Virus record (IMG/VR): IMGVR_UViG_3300020474_000004 | Location: 16,921 to 80,920 of that record | DNA length: 64,000 nt | Reading direction: 5' to 3' (one strand) | From: a virus | Shown: positions 30,601 through 39,275 of the stretch, in pieces | How positions within the stretch are numbered: position 1 is the stretch's first letter | How the letters are laid out: every line of letters begins with the position of its first letter | The notes under the pieces: model-generated | The model's database searches: none | What the model was told of the DNA's origin: nothing | Seen by the model: only the letters and a program-made list of their open reading frames with translations | Translations under genes and position numbers: made by a program

Positions 30601-31598
30601 AACAGTCTATCAAGGCATATGTTGATGGTCAAATAACTGGTGGTACTGCACAAGCTGCTAGTGTTGCTGTTCAATCAACAAGCACCAACTCGATTCACTA
30701 TTTGACATTTGTCGATTCAAACAACGGCAGTGCAACTCAGGAATCACTTCTCACTGATGGTGGTATTCAATACAATCCTAGTTCCAATCTTTTAAATGCA
30801 ACTGGTACAGTTGCTGCTGGAACTTTAAGTCTTGGATCGGGAACTGCTACTGCGATTCTTGATGAAGATAATATGTCGTCAAATAGTGCAACAGCACTTG
30901 CGACACAACAATCAATCAAGGCATATGTTGATGCTGAGGTTGGTGCAGTTGATACCACAACATCAACCGCAGCAGATTCTGGAACAGGGTCATTCGCAAC
31001 TTCTCAAACTCTGACCATTTCTGGTACGGCAAATGAAGTTGAAACTTCTGTATCTAATCAAACCTTTACGATTGGACTTCCTAATACAGTTAATGTAACA
31101 ACTGCGATTGATGTTCCAACGATTGAAGCAACTAACCTCAAAGCAAGAGATGGCACAGCAGCAATCACAATCGCAAATAGCACTGGTGCTGTTGAAACTG
31201 CCGCTAATCTGACTGTTCAGGGTAATCTGATTGTTAATGGATCTACCACACAGGTTGATTCTCAAGCAGTCACTATTGAAGACCAACTCATTGAACTGGG
31301 TATGGTTAATGGTGCTGCTCCTACATCTGATCTCAACAGAGATGTCGGTGTTATATTCAACTGGCACGATGGTAGTAACGCATTTAAGGCAGGTGTTTAC
31401 TTTGATGATAGCACCGGTCGTATTGTTGCAGCAAAGAAAGTTTCTGAGTCTGGTGGAGTTCTCACCAATAATGAAGGATCAGGATTTGAGGCAGCAGAAT
31501 ACTATATCAGCGGATGCACTGGAACTCAAAGAATCTTTGGTTGCAATAGTGGAGAAATCATCCTGGAGAACACAACAATCGATGCTGGAGCGTTCTGA
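27603..31598 (+). CDS. Tail-fibre-like protein with embedded cupredoxin-like domain
   Basis: 1331 residues. After an N-terminal domain (~190 residues) come beta-helix-like repeats (GNTTLSGTLDVDGQTDLD type). Residues ~660-785 form a cupredoxin-like domain: GGHPFLFY with His721, then YQCSAHGYMG with Cys768, His771 and Met774, the four ligand types and the C-x2-H-x2-M spacing of amicyanin-like type 1 copper sites. Three copies of a DEDN-x5-S-x-T/S-x-LATQQSIKAYVD repeat follow (about 30060, 30550, 30856). The C-terminal ~150 residues begin QVDSQAVTIEDQLIELG, and the protein ends IDAGAF. Likely a virion fibre; copper binding is unproven. Confidence 0.78.
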   Translation: MAISEAQKVDFLWKKLGYGVSKTDTNANKKATNESIASPLLLRGNNVWSQADLIPGTMPASSAGVVTVYPTTAPDETTADASASSNRTWKTGLTDWIPPEIGSTYLVKVYVHTAGDAANAAGSGTQVFGAGSGNNDEWFFDYQSGTLHFIGTNLPNGVNFSGKSVYVSGARYTGIKGVSVPGSTATFSDVNATGIGTFQSGGRLDDVQIGRTAANEIDTTAGNLILDSAGGTVQITDNASVTGNTTLSGTLDVDGQTDLDVLNVAETATFSAAIDANGSLDVDGHTELDDVNIAGIATATAVHLGAEGSALRLTTNTISGPATITIDPAGVGDNTGTLVVAGNLQVDGTQTTINSTTVNIDDKNIQVATGAANDAAADGAGITVDSGEGDKTFQFEATGDNWGASENLNLASGKAYKINNTSVLNATTLGGAVVNSSLTSVGTLTGLTVSGNASVEGNVDLGNATSDTITATGRFDSDLVPSSDDARDLGTSALKWKDIYIDGVAYVDDIHAADCDINGGSIDGAAIGANSASTGAFTSVTASGNATVTGNIDVDGHTNLDNVSIAGLTTHAAGVTFSGAIDANSTATFATAVIEDLTNNRVVIAGSGGELEDSANLTFDGSTLNVVGLADLDNVNVSSAATVSTLIDVQGYIKGYKFLSAPYGSTTTITVTVASKDATHRYQGTGSGSGYLLDGVQSPILTLTPGRTYRFDTSHTSNGGHPFLFYMEADKTTQYTTNVTTNGTAGNAGAYTQIVVGDETPSVLHYQCSAHGYMGNAVVTNSNAINSNYAATLRGGLSVTGTTTLGTLAFSAGGSSVTGVLDEDNFASNSNTKLATQQSIKAYVDSQITGSDLDFQGDSGGALSIDLDSETLTIAGTANEIVTSGSGNTLTISLPTTVTNDNFQTTAAGRVTTGLIASENNTDGLTLATGGGKKWLKGTANAQVELFHNNNKKFETTSSGVIVTGISSATSLRLGTSTLVSGVLDEDNLASDSATSLATQQSIKAYVDGQITGGTAQAASVAVQSTSTNSIHYLTFVDSNNGSATQESLLTDGGIQYNPSSNLLNATGTVAAGTLSLGSGTATAILDEDNMSSNSATALATQQSIKAYVDAEVGAVDTTTSTAADSGTGSFATSQTLTISGTANEVETSVSNQTFTIGLPNTVNVTTAIDVPTIEATNLKARDGTAAITIANSTGAVETAANLTVQGNLIVNGSTTQVDSQAVTIEDQLIELGMVNGAAPTSDLNRDVGVIFNWHDGSNAFKAGVYFDDSTGRIVAAKKVSESGGVLTNNEGSGFEAAEYYISGCTGTQRIFGCNSGEIILENTTIDAGAF
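30064..30945 (+). repeat. Three DEDN...QQSIKAYVD coding repeats
   Basis: Three copies of a ~85-base coding repeat, starting near 30064, 30553 and 30859, encode D-E-D-N-x-x-S-x-S-x-T/A-x-LATQQSIKAYVD. A fourth, diverged copy (VVDEDNMSS...) lies near 33775-33855 in the next giant fibre gene. Confidence 0.7.
30282..30409 (+). repeat. Copy 1 of 128-base repeat shared by two fibre genes
   Basis: Matches 38729-38856 at 118 of 128 bases by my count, without gaps. Encodes TTVTNDNFQTTAAGRV and the following GLIAS to GGGKKW segment. Confidence 0.85.
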
Positions 31599-31604
31599 TA
31601 AATA
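31597..31604 (+). promoter_or_regulatory. T4-type late promoter octamer
   Basis: GATAAATA overlaps the TGA stop of the fibre gene and lies 21 bases before the ATG at 31626. Confidence 0.6.
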
Positions 31605-31625
31605 GGGGAAGAATGACTTCCTCAT

Positions 31626-31949
31626 ATGGATGAACAAGATTATAAAAATTTGATTGCGATTTATCAACAAAAAGCGCAAGATTTCTTCAATCAAACGGTT
31701 GCTGCTGAAACCAGAGAGATGAAGTATAAGCAGCAAGCAGAAGTCTATGCTAATAGAATTACTGAACTTCAGAAGCAGTTAGGTTCTGCAAGTGAGGCAG
31801 TAAATTCTAGTAACGAATCTGCTCGTTCTTTGAAAGAGCAACTTTCGCAAGTAACAAGAGAACTTGAAGAAGAAAGAAATAAACCAGCACCTACTCCCAC
31901 AAGGTCACGAAAGGCAAAATCAAAGGATTTAGTCGCCGAAGAGTTCTAA
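31626..31949 (+). CDS. Coiled-coil protein with basic Pro-rich tail
   Basis: 107 residues. Residues ~5-85 are almost entirely helical and heptad-like (KQQAEVYANRITELQKQLG, later SLKEQLSQVTRELEEE), followed by a Pro/Thr-rich basic stretch (PAPTPTRSRKAKSK) and an acidic end. No family recognised. Placed between two giant fibre genes and behind its own late octamer, it could be a fibre chaperone, connector or virion-internal protein; the sequence does not decide between these. Confidence 0.72.
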   Translation: MDEQDYKNLIAIYQQKAQDFFNQTVAAETREMKYKQQAEVYANRITELQKQLGSASEAVNSSNESARSLKEQLSQVTRELEEERNKPAPTPTRSRKAKSKDLVAEEF

Positions 31950-31955
31950 TAAATA
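31948..31955 (+). promoter_or_regulatory. T4-type late promoter octamer
   Basis: AATAAATA overlaps the TAA stop of the coiled-coil gene; the giant fibre gene starts 53 bases further on. Confidence 0.6.
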
Positions 31956-31963
31956 TCTAAAGC

Positions 31964-31979
31964 ACCAGTATATACTGGT
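31964..31979. repeat. Perfect 16-base palindrome in fibre leader
   Basis: ACCAGTATATACTGGT is self-complementary with no loop. It lies eight bases after the late octamer, so it would be at or just behind the 5' end of the transcript. Could be a protein-binding site or a small RNA hairpin. Confidence 0.5.
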
Positions 31980-32008
31980 CATAGAATGACTACATAGACG
32001 CATAAAAA

Positions 32009-35000
32009 ATGGCAGATCCAAAGATTAAGTTTAAGAGGTCGGCTGTAGCCGGTAAAATTCCTACCGCCGCACAAGTTCCATTAGGAGAACTTGCTTTAAA
32101 CACTAACGATGGTCTTCTATATACGTCAAAAGATGTTGGTGCTGGAGCAACAGTCATCGCCGTTAACCCATTTAGGGTAGGCACAGGGACAGATAGTTAT
32201 AACGCATTTTTTACTGCTGGTAATGTTGGTATAGGTTCTACATTACCAACGGCAAAACTTGATGTATCCGGTCAAGTAAATATAACAAATTCAGAATCAC
32301 AAGGTTCTGCTACTACTGGCGCAGTTGAGTTTGATGGGAATGATTCTCTCAGGGTGGTGCATGACTCAGGGTTCAACTTAGGATCAAATAATTTCACTGT
32401 AGAAGCATGGTTTAAATATACTGGAACAATAAGTAATTATCATAGTATCTTCGCATTTTCAGGTGGCAACATCAATATTAGGCTTAGATTATTAAGTGGT
32501 AATGTAAGACTTGATTATAGAATTGCTGCTCTTGGTGCTACTTTATCAGGATCTGATGCTACTGTTGCGCTTTCATCTGGAACATGGTATCACGTTGCCC
32601 TTGTAAGGAATGGTAATAATTTAAATCTTTACTTGGATGGCGTTTCTAAACTTAGTTCAACAACATTTACTCAATCCTTTTCTGATCAAAATGGCGAAGG
32701 ATTTAGTATAGGATCCCATGCAAACGCAACGCCAGGACATTTCTTCCCAGGTGATATTTCTAACGTTCGTCTTGTAAATGGAACTGCTGTATATACTTCG
32801 GCATTTACAGTGCCCACAACACAACTTTCAAATATAACAAATACGAAAGTTCTCTGCTGCCAATCAACAAGTTCAGTCACAGCAGAAGCAACTGGCAAAA
32901 CAATTAATACTACTGGAGACCCATCAGTTGCATCCAGTAATCCAGGATTAACATATACAGCGACTATTAGTGCTCCAAGTCATTTAAATGTATCTGGAAT
33001 AACAACTACATCTGTATTAAAAGTAGGAACTGGTATAACTGCTTCTGGTGGTATTGTAACTGCTACAACTTTCAGTGGTTCTGGTGCATCTCTTACCAAT
33101 CTTCCTGCTGCAAACATAACAGGAACTTTACCAGCAATAAGTGGTGCTAACTTAACGAACTTAAATGCGTCGAATCTTGCTTCAGGCACTGTTCCTGATG
33201 GTAGATTCCCTGCCACACTTCCTGCTGCTAGTGGCGCTAATTTAACAAACTTACCAGCAGCAAATGTAACTGGTACACTTCCTGCAATTAGTGGTGCTAA
33301 CTTAACGAACTTAAATGCTTCTAATCTTGCTTCAGGCACCGTTCCCACAGCAAGAATTCCTACACTCAATCAGGATACAACAGGAACTGCTGCTGGATTA
33401 ACTGGTACTCCAAATATAACAGTTGGAACTGTCACAGGAGCATCTTTAGATATTTCCGGTAACGTTGATATTGATGGAACCTTAGAAGCAGATGCCATTA
33501 CTGTTGATGGTACAACATTAGCAGAAACTATTTCAGATACTGTAGGTGCAATGGTTTCTAGTAATACCGAATCTGGTATTACTGTTACATATCAAGATAG
33601 TGATAATACTCTTGATTTTAGTGTAGCATCACAAACTGATGAAAACTTTACGACTGCTGATCATTCCAAATTAGATGGTATTGAAGCAAGTGCTGATGTA
33701 ACTGACGCAACTAATGTGGCAGCAGCTGGTGCTGTTATGGAGTCAGATTCTACTACTGCAAGTATGAGTTTTGTTGTAGATGAAGATAATATGTCTTCTA
33801 ATTCTGCTACAAAAGTACCAACTCAACAGTCTGTTAAAGCATACGTTGATTCTCAGGTAACGGCACAAGATTTAGATCTTACAACTGATAGTGGGACTAT
33901 CGCTATTGATCTCGATAGTGAAACTCTTACCATTCAAGGTACAACAAACGAAATTGAGACAAGTGCAACTGGTAATACTGTCACTGTCGGTCTTCCCAAT
34001 AATGTAACCGTAGGAAATAATCTTACAGTTGGAAATGACTTGGTTGTAACCGGATCATTAACATATGAAGATGTAACTAATATTGATTCCGTAGGATTAT
34101 CAACATTTAGAGCAGGAGTTAATATCACTGGAACAGCGACCGCAACATTATTTTCCGGTTCTGGTGCATCACTCACCAATCTTCCTGCTGCTAATCTTAC
34201 AGGAACTCTACCTGCTATTAGTGGTGCAAACTTAACGAACTTAGATGCTACCGATCTTGCCTCTGGAACTATCCCAGATGCACGATTCCCAGCAGCACTT
34301 CCTGCGATTGATGGATCTGCACTTACAGGTATCACAGCATCAGGAACTGGTGCTATTGGTGGTCTAACCATTAAGAATCAAAGTGGTGCTGTTGTTGGTA
34401 CTGCAGGTAGTGTTTCTACGATTGACTTTGATGGATCTGCAGGAGTTACTGTTTCTGCTACAACTGGTGCTGCCGGTATTGCTACCGTGCTCATCTCTGC
34501 AGATCTTGTAACAGATACATCTCCACAACTTGGTGGCAATTTAGATCTCAACGGCAATAATATCACTGGATCTGGTAATATTCCTGCTGCTAATGTAACT
34601 GGCACACTTCCTGCGATTAGTATTGGTGGTGACTTATCTATCGTCGATAAGATAGTTCACACTGGAGATACCAATACATCTATTGGATTCCCTTCTGATG
34701 ATAAAATACAACTTGCCACAAATGGATCTCCAAAAATGACACTCGACAACGTAGGTCGCGTGTTGATTGGAACTACAGGTGCTCCATCTGGCACTGATGC
34801 TCAATATAGTAAATTAGTAATTAGAGGAAATACTTCATCGGCCACAGCAGTTGCTTATTTGTCATTAGGAAACGGGAAAACAACATCAGATACAGGAACA
34901 AACGAAAACTTAGGAATACTTACTTTTAATGATAATGATAACGACGCAGGTGAATACGCACGTATTATAGGTGCATCAGATGGTTCGAATGGAACTGACG

Positions 35001-38000
35001 ATTATCCAGGAAAACTGATATTTTCTACAACTGCTGATGGTGGTTCAAGTCCAACAGAAAGACTTCGTATCAACAGCTCGGGTCAGGTGCTGATTGGTGC
35101 CACAAGCGGCGGCGGTTTATTTTCGGTTCATCAGGCTACTAGTTCGACCTCTAATTACATAAACATTACCAATGACGCCACTGGTTCTTCTTCGTGGGCG
35201 AATGGAATGCTCTTGGGTAACAATGCGTCTGGCGATGCATTGGTCTGGCAAAATGAAAACCTAAATTTAATTTTTGGAACCAACAATAACGAGCGGATGC
35301 GTATAACCGCTACTGGAAGAATGGGATTGGGAACCCAAAATCCAACATCAACATTACATGTTAGTGGTACTGTAACTGCTACAACTTTCAGTGGTTCCGG
35401 TGCATCACTCACCAATATTCCTGCTGCTAATCTTACAGGAACACTCCCAGCGATTAGTGGTGCTAATCTCACTAATCTTGATGCTTCAGACCTCGCTTCA
35501 GGCACAGTTCCTGATGGTAGATTCCCTGCCACACTTCCTGCAGCTAGTGGCGCTAATTTAACAAATTTACCAGCTGCAAACATAACAGGAACTTTACCGG
35601 CAATCAGCGGTGCAAACTTAACGAACTTAAATGGTTCGAATATTTCTTCGGGAACAGTTGCTGCCGCGAGGGTTGGTGCTCTTCCCGCAAGTAAAATCAC
35701 TACAGGCACATTTGATGCTGCTAGAATTCCTACTCTTAATCAGGATACAACAGGAACTGCTGCTGGGTTAACGGGAACTCCAAATATAACTGTTGGAACT
35801 GTAACAGCAGCATCTTTAGATATTTCTGGAAACGTTGATGTTGATGGGACACTAGAAGCAGATGCTATCACTATTGATGGAGCAACTCTCGCAGAAACTA
35901 TTTCCGACACTGTAGGAGCAATGGTTTCCAGTAATACCGAAACTGGCATTACTGTTGCATATCAAGATAGTGATAATACTCTTGATTTTTCCATTGGAAC
36001 ATTAAATCAAGATACAACAGGAACTGCTGCACTTGCAGAGGGTCTGACTGGTTCACCTACTATTGGCGTCAGCACAATTACAACTACTGGTAGTGTAGGA
36101 ATAGGTTCCACACTACCAACAGGTAAACTTGACGTTTTAGGTCAAGTAAACATCAAATCTACATCGACCACAACAACATCCGGAATAGCAACATCATATA
36201 CTGGATCTGTTTATCTTGATGGCAATAGTGATTATCTAACAGTTCCTGGTCCTGGAACATTAGCAGCAAGTTCTAACTGGACTTTAGAATGCTATTTCTA
36301 TTGCACTGGTACTTCTAGTGGAACTTATAGAATTGTTGGTGCCAATGAAAGTGTAAATGGATCTCAATATTCTTTTATTAGGATCAGGAATGGTCAGTAT
36401 CAGTTTTTTACTGATAATGCATATAGTAGTACAGTTGGAACTGCTACTTTTAATGCATGGCACCATATTGCATTTACAAAAACTGGAACAACTCTGCGTG
36501 GTTTTGTTGATGGGGTCAAAATTTATGAGGCAACAGACAATAATTCAGATAGTATTACAACATTTGTTGTTGGATGGGGTTATGGAAGTGAATATTTCCC
36601 AGGATATATTTCAAATGTAAGATTTGTAAATGGCACTTCTCTTTACAAAGAGAACTTCACTCCCCAGACAGCAGAACTTACCAAAATTTATAATACTACT
36701 CACCTTTTAGCACAGTCTTCAAGTTCAGCAACTGCAGAAGCGACTGGCAAAACTGTGACTGCTGTTGGCACTGCTGCAGCATCAACAACAAATCCAAGTC
36801 TTGTAAAAGGATTTGATTTGTCTGGTTCTGTTGAACTTGATGGAACTGGTGATTATCTTAGTGTAACTCATTCTGATTTAGCATTAGGTACGGGAGACTT
36901 TACACTTGAATTTTGGACGTACATACACACTCAAAACGCTGGATATGATGCAGTATTTGAAAGTCGATCATCTACTAGCGCAACTGATGGATTTACTATT
37001 GGAAGATTTGGAACTTCTGGTCATGTTAATAAGTTTTCAATGTTTTTCGGTGGAAATTATAGATCAGAAGCAGATACAACAGTTGCAAACAATACATGGT
37101 CTCATGTAGCACTTGTTAGATTTAATGGTACAACTACATTATACTTAAATGGTATAGCAGGGTCCACAACTTATAGTGACTCAAATAATTATAGCAACAC
37201 TTCTGTAAAGATTGGTGTTAATGCAAGTAACTCTAACGATTTTGATGGAAATATCTCCAACTTACGTTTAGTTAAAGGAACCGCACTTTATACATCTAAC
37301 TTCTCCCCAACATTTACTGAACTTACAAATTTACCAAATACAAAACTTCTTGCGTTTCAATCATCAAGTTCTGCAACAGCTGAAGCAACTGGTAAAACTA
37401 TTACTGCTGTTGGTAATGCTGCTGCATCAACAACAAGTCCCGGATTAATCTCACCAAATAGTCTCACTGGTTCTGTTGATTTTGATGGAACAGGTGATTA
37501 CTTAACAGTCGCCGATAGTTCTTTAAATCCAGGAACAGGTGATTTTGCTGTAGAGGCATTTGTTAAATTTGCAAGCAATTCTGGAACTAGAAGAGCAGTG
37601 GTTATGGACACCACTGCATATGGTTCCAATAGTTTAAGTATTCAACAATATAATAATGGATTTGAATTTTATTGTGGTGGTCAAAATCACTATACAAGTG
37701 GTTTTGACATGACAATATGGCATCACGCGCTGATCACAAGAAAGAGTAATACAATAAGATATATTGTCGATGGTAAAATAATAGGAACAGATACTAGTTC
37801 TAACAACATTTATGGTGAACCTACAAATACATTAACTATTGGTGGATATAATAGTGTTTCCAATAGTGAGTATATGGGGGGTTATATTAGTAATGTAAGA
37901 TTAGTTGTAGGTTCTGTTCCATCTGAGTATGAAACGACATCTACATCTGTTGGAACACAAGTATTTACTCCTACAAGAGAAGAATTAACTAATGTTACTG

Positions 38001-39244
38001 ATACCAAGTTTCTTGGATTGCAGTCAGCAAGTTCTGCAACAGCATATGCTGTTTCTCCTGCATCAATCTCTGCTTATGGAGATGCATCAGCATCATCGAC
38101 ATCTCCTGGTTTGGTCAAAGCATATACTAATGCTAGTGGACAAACAACGACCACAACAACAACCTCAGGTAATTTATTAGTAAGTGGCATTACAACTGCT
38201 ACGAATAGAATTGATATTAAGAGTGATGATTCTACACCAGGACGTATTGATTTCTATTGCGAATCCAGTAATGCTCATTATACCCAACTTAGATCTGCTG
38301 CTCATGCAAGTTATTCTGGTATAGCAACAGTAACTTTACCAACCTCAACGGGAACTTTACTTCTTACTGATGGTTCCGGTGCATCACTTACCAATCTTCC
38401 CGCTGCTAATTTAACAGGAACTTTACCAGCAATTAGTGGTGCTAATCTGACTAATCTGGATGCGTCAGACCTTGCCTCAGGTACAGTTCCAGATGCACGA
38501 TTCCCTGCTACATTACCTGCTGCTAGTGGTGCTAATTTAACAAACTTACCAGCAGCAAATATAACTGGGACTTTACCCGCAATTAGTGGTGCCAATCTTA
38601 CAGGAATAGATATTGGCATTGCTGGTGACAGTGGAACTGGTACGGTTAATACCTCACAATCATTAACTATCGCTGGAACATCAAGTGAGATTGTAACTTC
38701 AGCATCTGGACAGACTATTACTCTTAGCCTTCCAACCACAGTTACCAATGATAATTTTGAAACCACTGCTGCTGGTAGAGTTACCACCGGTCTTATTGCA
38801 TCTCAAAATAATACGGATGGATTAACATTAGCAACTGGAGGTGGCAAAAAGTGGTTGGTTGGACGTGCTAATGCAGAAGTAGAACTTTATTATAATAACA
38901 ATTTAAAATTTGAAACCACTAACGATGGTGCAGTTGTAACTGGTATTGTAACTGCCACATCTTTTTCTGGTTCTGGCGCTAATCTTACAAATGTAAACGC
39001 TACTGTTGCTGGTATTAGTACAACAGGAACAAGCACATTTAATCATGTATCTGTCACTGGTGTTGCGACAGTATCAACTGCATTCTATCTTCCACAGTAT
39101 ACAACTACTGCAAGAGACGCAGGTACATTTAATGAAGGTGCAATGATTTACAATACAACATTGAAGAAAATGGAATTCTATGATGGTACTAACTGGGTCA
39201 CTCTACCTGGCGTTACTCTTGGACTTGGTATGGGGGTATTTTAA
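32009..39244 (+). CDS. Giant tail-fibre-like protein with four LamG/ConA-like lectin domains
   Basis: 2411 residues. N-terminus (IKFKRSAVAGKIPTAAQVPL then GELALNTNDGLLYTSKD) is the fibre attachment module also seen in the gene at 24239. Four ConA-like/LamG domains are visible at about residues 105-325, 1398-1602, 1606-1810 and 1819-2034, each with an F/L-D-G-x-x-D-Y/S-L start, a W-x-H-x-A-L/F-x-R/K core and an ISNVRLV-type end. Between them run many copies of a GASLTNLPAANLTGTLPAIS repeat. A GNV-x-IGS-TLP-type segment occurs before domains 1 and 2. The C-terminus (MIYNTTLKKMEFYDGTNWVT) is typical of fibre tips. Likely binds host surface glycans; ligand unknown. Confidence 0.8.
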   Translation: MADPKIKFKRSAVAGKIPTAAQVPLGELALNTNDGLLYTSKDVGAGATVIAVNPFRVGTGTDSYNAFFTAGNVGIGSTLPTAKLDVSGQVNITNSESQGSATTGAVEFDGNDSLRVVHDSGFNLGSNNFTVEAWFKYTGTISNYHSIFAFSGGNINIRLRLLSGNVRLDYRIAALGATLSGSDATVALSSGTWYHVALVRNGNNLNLYLDGVSKLSSTTFTQSFSDQNGEGFSIGSHANATPGHFFPGDISNVRLVNGTAVYTSAFTVPTTQLSNITNTKVLCCQSTSSVTAEATGKTINTTGDPSVASSNPGLTYTATISAPSHLNVSGITTTSVLKVGTGITASGGIVTATTFSGSGASLTNLPAANITGTLPAISGANLTNLNASNLASGTVPDGRFPATLPAASGANLTNLPAANVTGTLPAISGANLTNLNASNLASGTVPTARIPTLNQDTTGTAAGLTGTPNITVGTVTGASLDISGNVDIDGTLEADAITVDGTTLAETISDTVGAMVSSNTESGITVTYQDSDNTLDFSVASQTDENFTTADHSKLDGIEASADVTDATNVAAAGAVMESDSTTASMSFVVDEDNMSSNSATKVPTQQSVKAYVDSQVTAQDLDLTTDSGTIAIDLDSETLTIQGTTNEIETSATGNTVTVGLPNNVTVGNNLTVGNDLVVTGSLTYEDVTNIDSVGLSTFRAGVNITGTATATLFSGSGASLTNLPAANLTGTLPAISGANLTNLDATDLASGTIPDARFPAALPAIDGSALTGITASGTGAIGGLTIKNQSGAVVGTAGSVSTIDFDGSAGVTVSATTGAAGIATVLISADLVTDTSPQLGGNLDLNGNNITGSGNIPAANVTGTLPAISIGGDLSIVDKIVHTGDTNTSIGFPSDDKIQLATNGSPKMTLDNVGRVLIGTTGAPSGTDAQYSKLVIRGNTSSATAVAYLSLGNGKTTSDTGTNENLGILTFNDNDNDAGEYARIIGASDGSNGTDDYPGKLIFSTTADGGSSPTERLRINSSGQVLIGATSGGGLFSVHQATSSTSNYINITNDATGSSSWANGMLLGNNASGDALVWQNENLNLIFGTNNNERMRITATGRMGLGTQNPTSTLHVSGTVTATTFSGSGASLTNIPAANLTGTLPAISGANLTNLDASDLASGTVPDGRFPATLPAASGANLTNLPAANITGTLPAISGANLTNLNGSNISSGTVAAARVGALPASKITTGTFDAARIPTLNQDTTGTAAGLTGTPNITVGTVTAASLDISGNVDVDGTLEADAITIDGATLAETISDTVGAMVSSNTETGITVAYQDSDNTLDFSIGTLNQDTTGTAALAEGLTGSPTIGVSTITTTGSVGIGSTLPTGKLDVLGQVNIKSTSTTTTSGIATSYTGSVYLDGNSDYLTVPGPGTLAASSNWTLECYFYCTGTSSGTYRIVGANESVNGSQYSFIRIRNGQYQFFTDNAYSSTVGTATFNAWHHIAFTKTGTTLRGFVDGVKIYEATDNNSDSITTFVVGWGYGSEYFPGYISNVRFVNGTSLYKENFTPQTAELTKIYNTTHLLAQSSSSATAEATGKTVTAVGTAAASTTNPSLVKGFDLSGSVELDGTGDYLSVTHSDLALGTGDFTLEFWTYIHTQNAGYDAVFESRSSTSATDGFTIGRFGTSGHVNKFSMFFGGNYRSEADTTVANNTWSHVALVRFNGTTTLYLNGIAGSTTYSDSNNYSNTSVKIGVNASNSNDFDGNISNLRLVKGTALYTSNFSPTFTELTNLPNTKLLAFQSSSSATAEATGKTITAVGNAAASTTSPGLISPNSLTGSVDFDGTGDYLTVADSSLNPGTGDFAVEAFVKFASNSGTRRAVVMDTTAYGSNSLSIQQYNNGFEFYCGGQNHYTSGFDMTIWHHALITRKSNTIRYIVDGKIIGTDTSSNNIYGEPTNTLTIGGYNSVSNSEYMGGYISNVRLVVGSVPSEYETTSTSVGTQVFTPTREELTNVTDTKFLGLQSASSATAYAVSPASISAYGDASASSTSPGLVKAYTNASGQTTTTTTTSGNLLVSGITTATNRIDIKSDDSTPGRIDFYCESSNAHYTQLRSAAHASYSGIATVTLPTSTGTLLLTDGSGASLTNLPAANLTGTLPAISGANLTNLDASDLASGTVPDARFPATLPAASGANLTNLPAANITGTLPAISGANLTGIDIGIAGDSGTGTVNTSQSLTIAGTSSEIVTSASGQTITLSLPTTVTNDNFETTAAGRVTTGLIASQNNTDGLTLATGGGKKWLVGRANAEVELYYNNNLKFETTNDGAVVTGIVTATSFSGSGANLTNVNATVAGISTTGTSTFNHVSVTGVATVSTAFYLPQYTTTARDAGTFNEGAMIYNTTLKKMEFYDGTNWVTLPGVTLGLGMGVF
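33080..33360 (+). repeat. Fibre SGANLTNLPAAN-type coding repeat block
   Basis: Tandem coding repeats of GASLTNLPAANITGTLPAIS / SGANLTNLNASNLASGTVP type. Similar blocks lie at about 34150-34320, 35390-35640 and 38370-38610 in the same gene, with long stretches nearly identical at DNA level. Confidence 0.75.
35390..35640 (+). repeat. Fibre SGANLTNLPAAN-type coding repeat block
   Basis: Third block of the repeat described at 33080-33360; the segment encoding DLASGTVPDGRFPATLPAAS is shared with the first block almost unchanged. Confidence 0.7.
36200..38110 (+). repeat. Three tandem LamG-like domain repeats
   Basis: Three consecutive ~205-residue units begin near 36200, 36826 and 37464, each with GSV-x-[LF]-DG-x-x-DYL at the start. 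Units 2-4 share the linker S-S-A-T-A-[EY]-A; a single related unit lies at 32320-32980. Confidence 0.75.
38729..38856 (+). repeat. Copy 2 of 128-base repeat shared by two fibre genes
   Basis: Counterpart of 30282-30409, with ten mismatches and no gaps by my count. Confidence 0.85.
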
Positions 39245-39246
39245 AT

Positions 39247-39254
39247 CATAAATA
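39247..39254 (+). promoter_or_regulatory. T4-type late promoter octamer
   Basis: CATAAATA lies two bases after the fibre stop codon and 21 bases before the ATG at 39276. Confidence 0.6.
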
Positions 39255-39275
39255 ATTGATATTAACTGTGTTTTG

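Noticed and set aside
35155-35709. Minus-strand open frame of 184 codons (and similar ones at 32980-33369, 33934-34371, 38311-38787)
   Set aside because: All are antisense to the same GASLTNLPAAN-type repeats, giving identical low-complexity AGKFVKLAPL-like peptides; a by-product of repeated + strand coding.
33080-38610. Regular repeats suggesting a CRISPR array
   Set aside because: Repeats are in frame, irregularly spaced and encode fibre repeats; no constant repeat with unique spacers.
24239-39244. Diversity-generating retroelement acting on the fibre genes
   Set aside because: The N-terminal modules resemble tropism proteins, but there is no reverse transcriptase and no paired template/variable repeat with A-biased changes.
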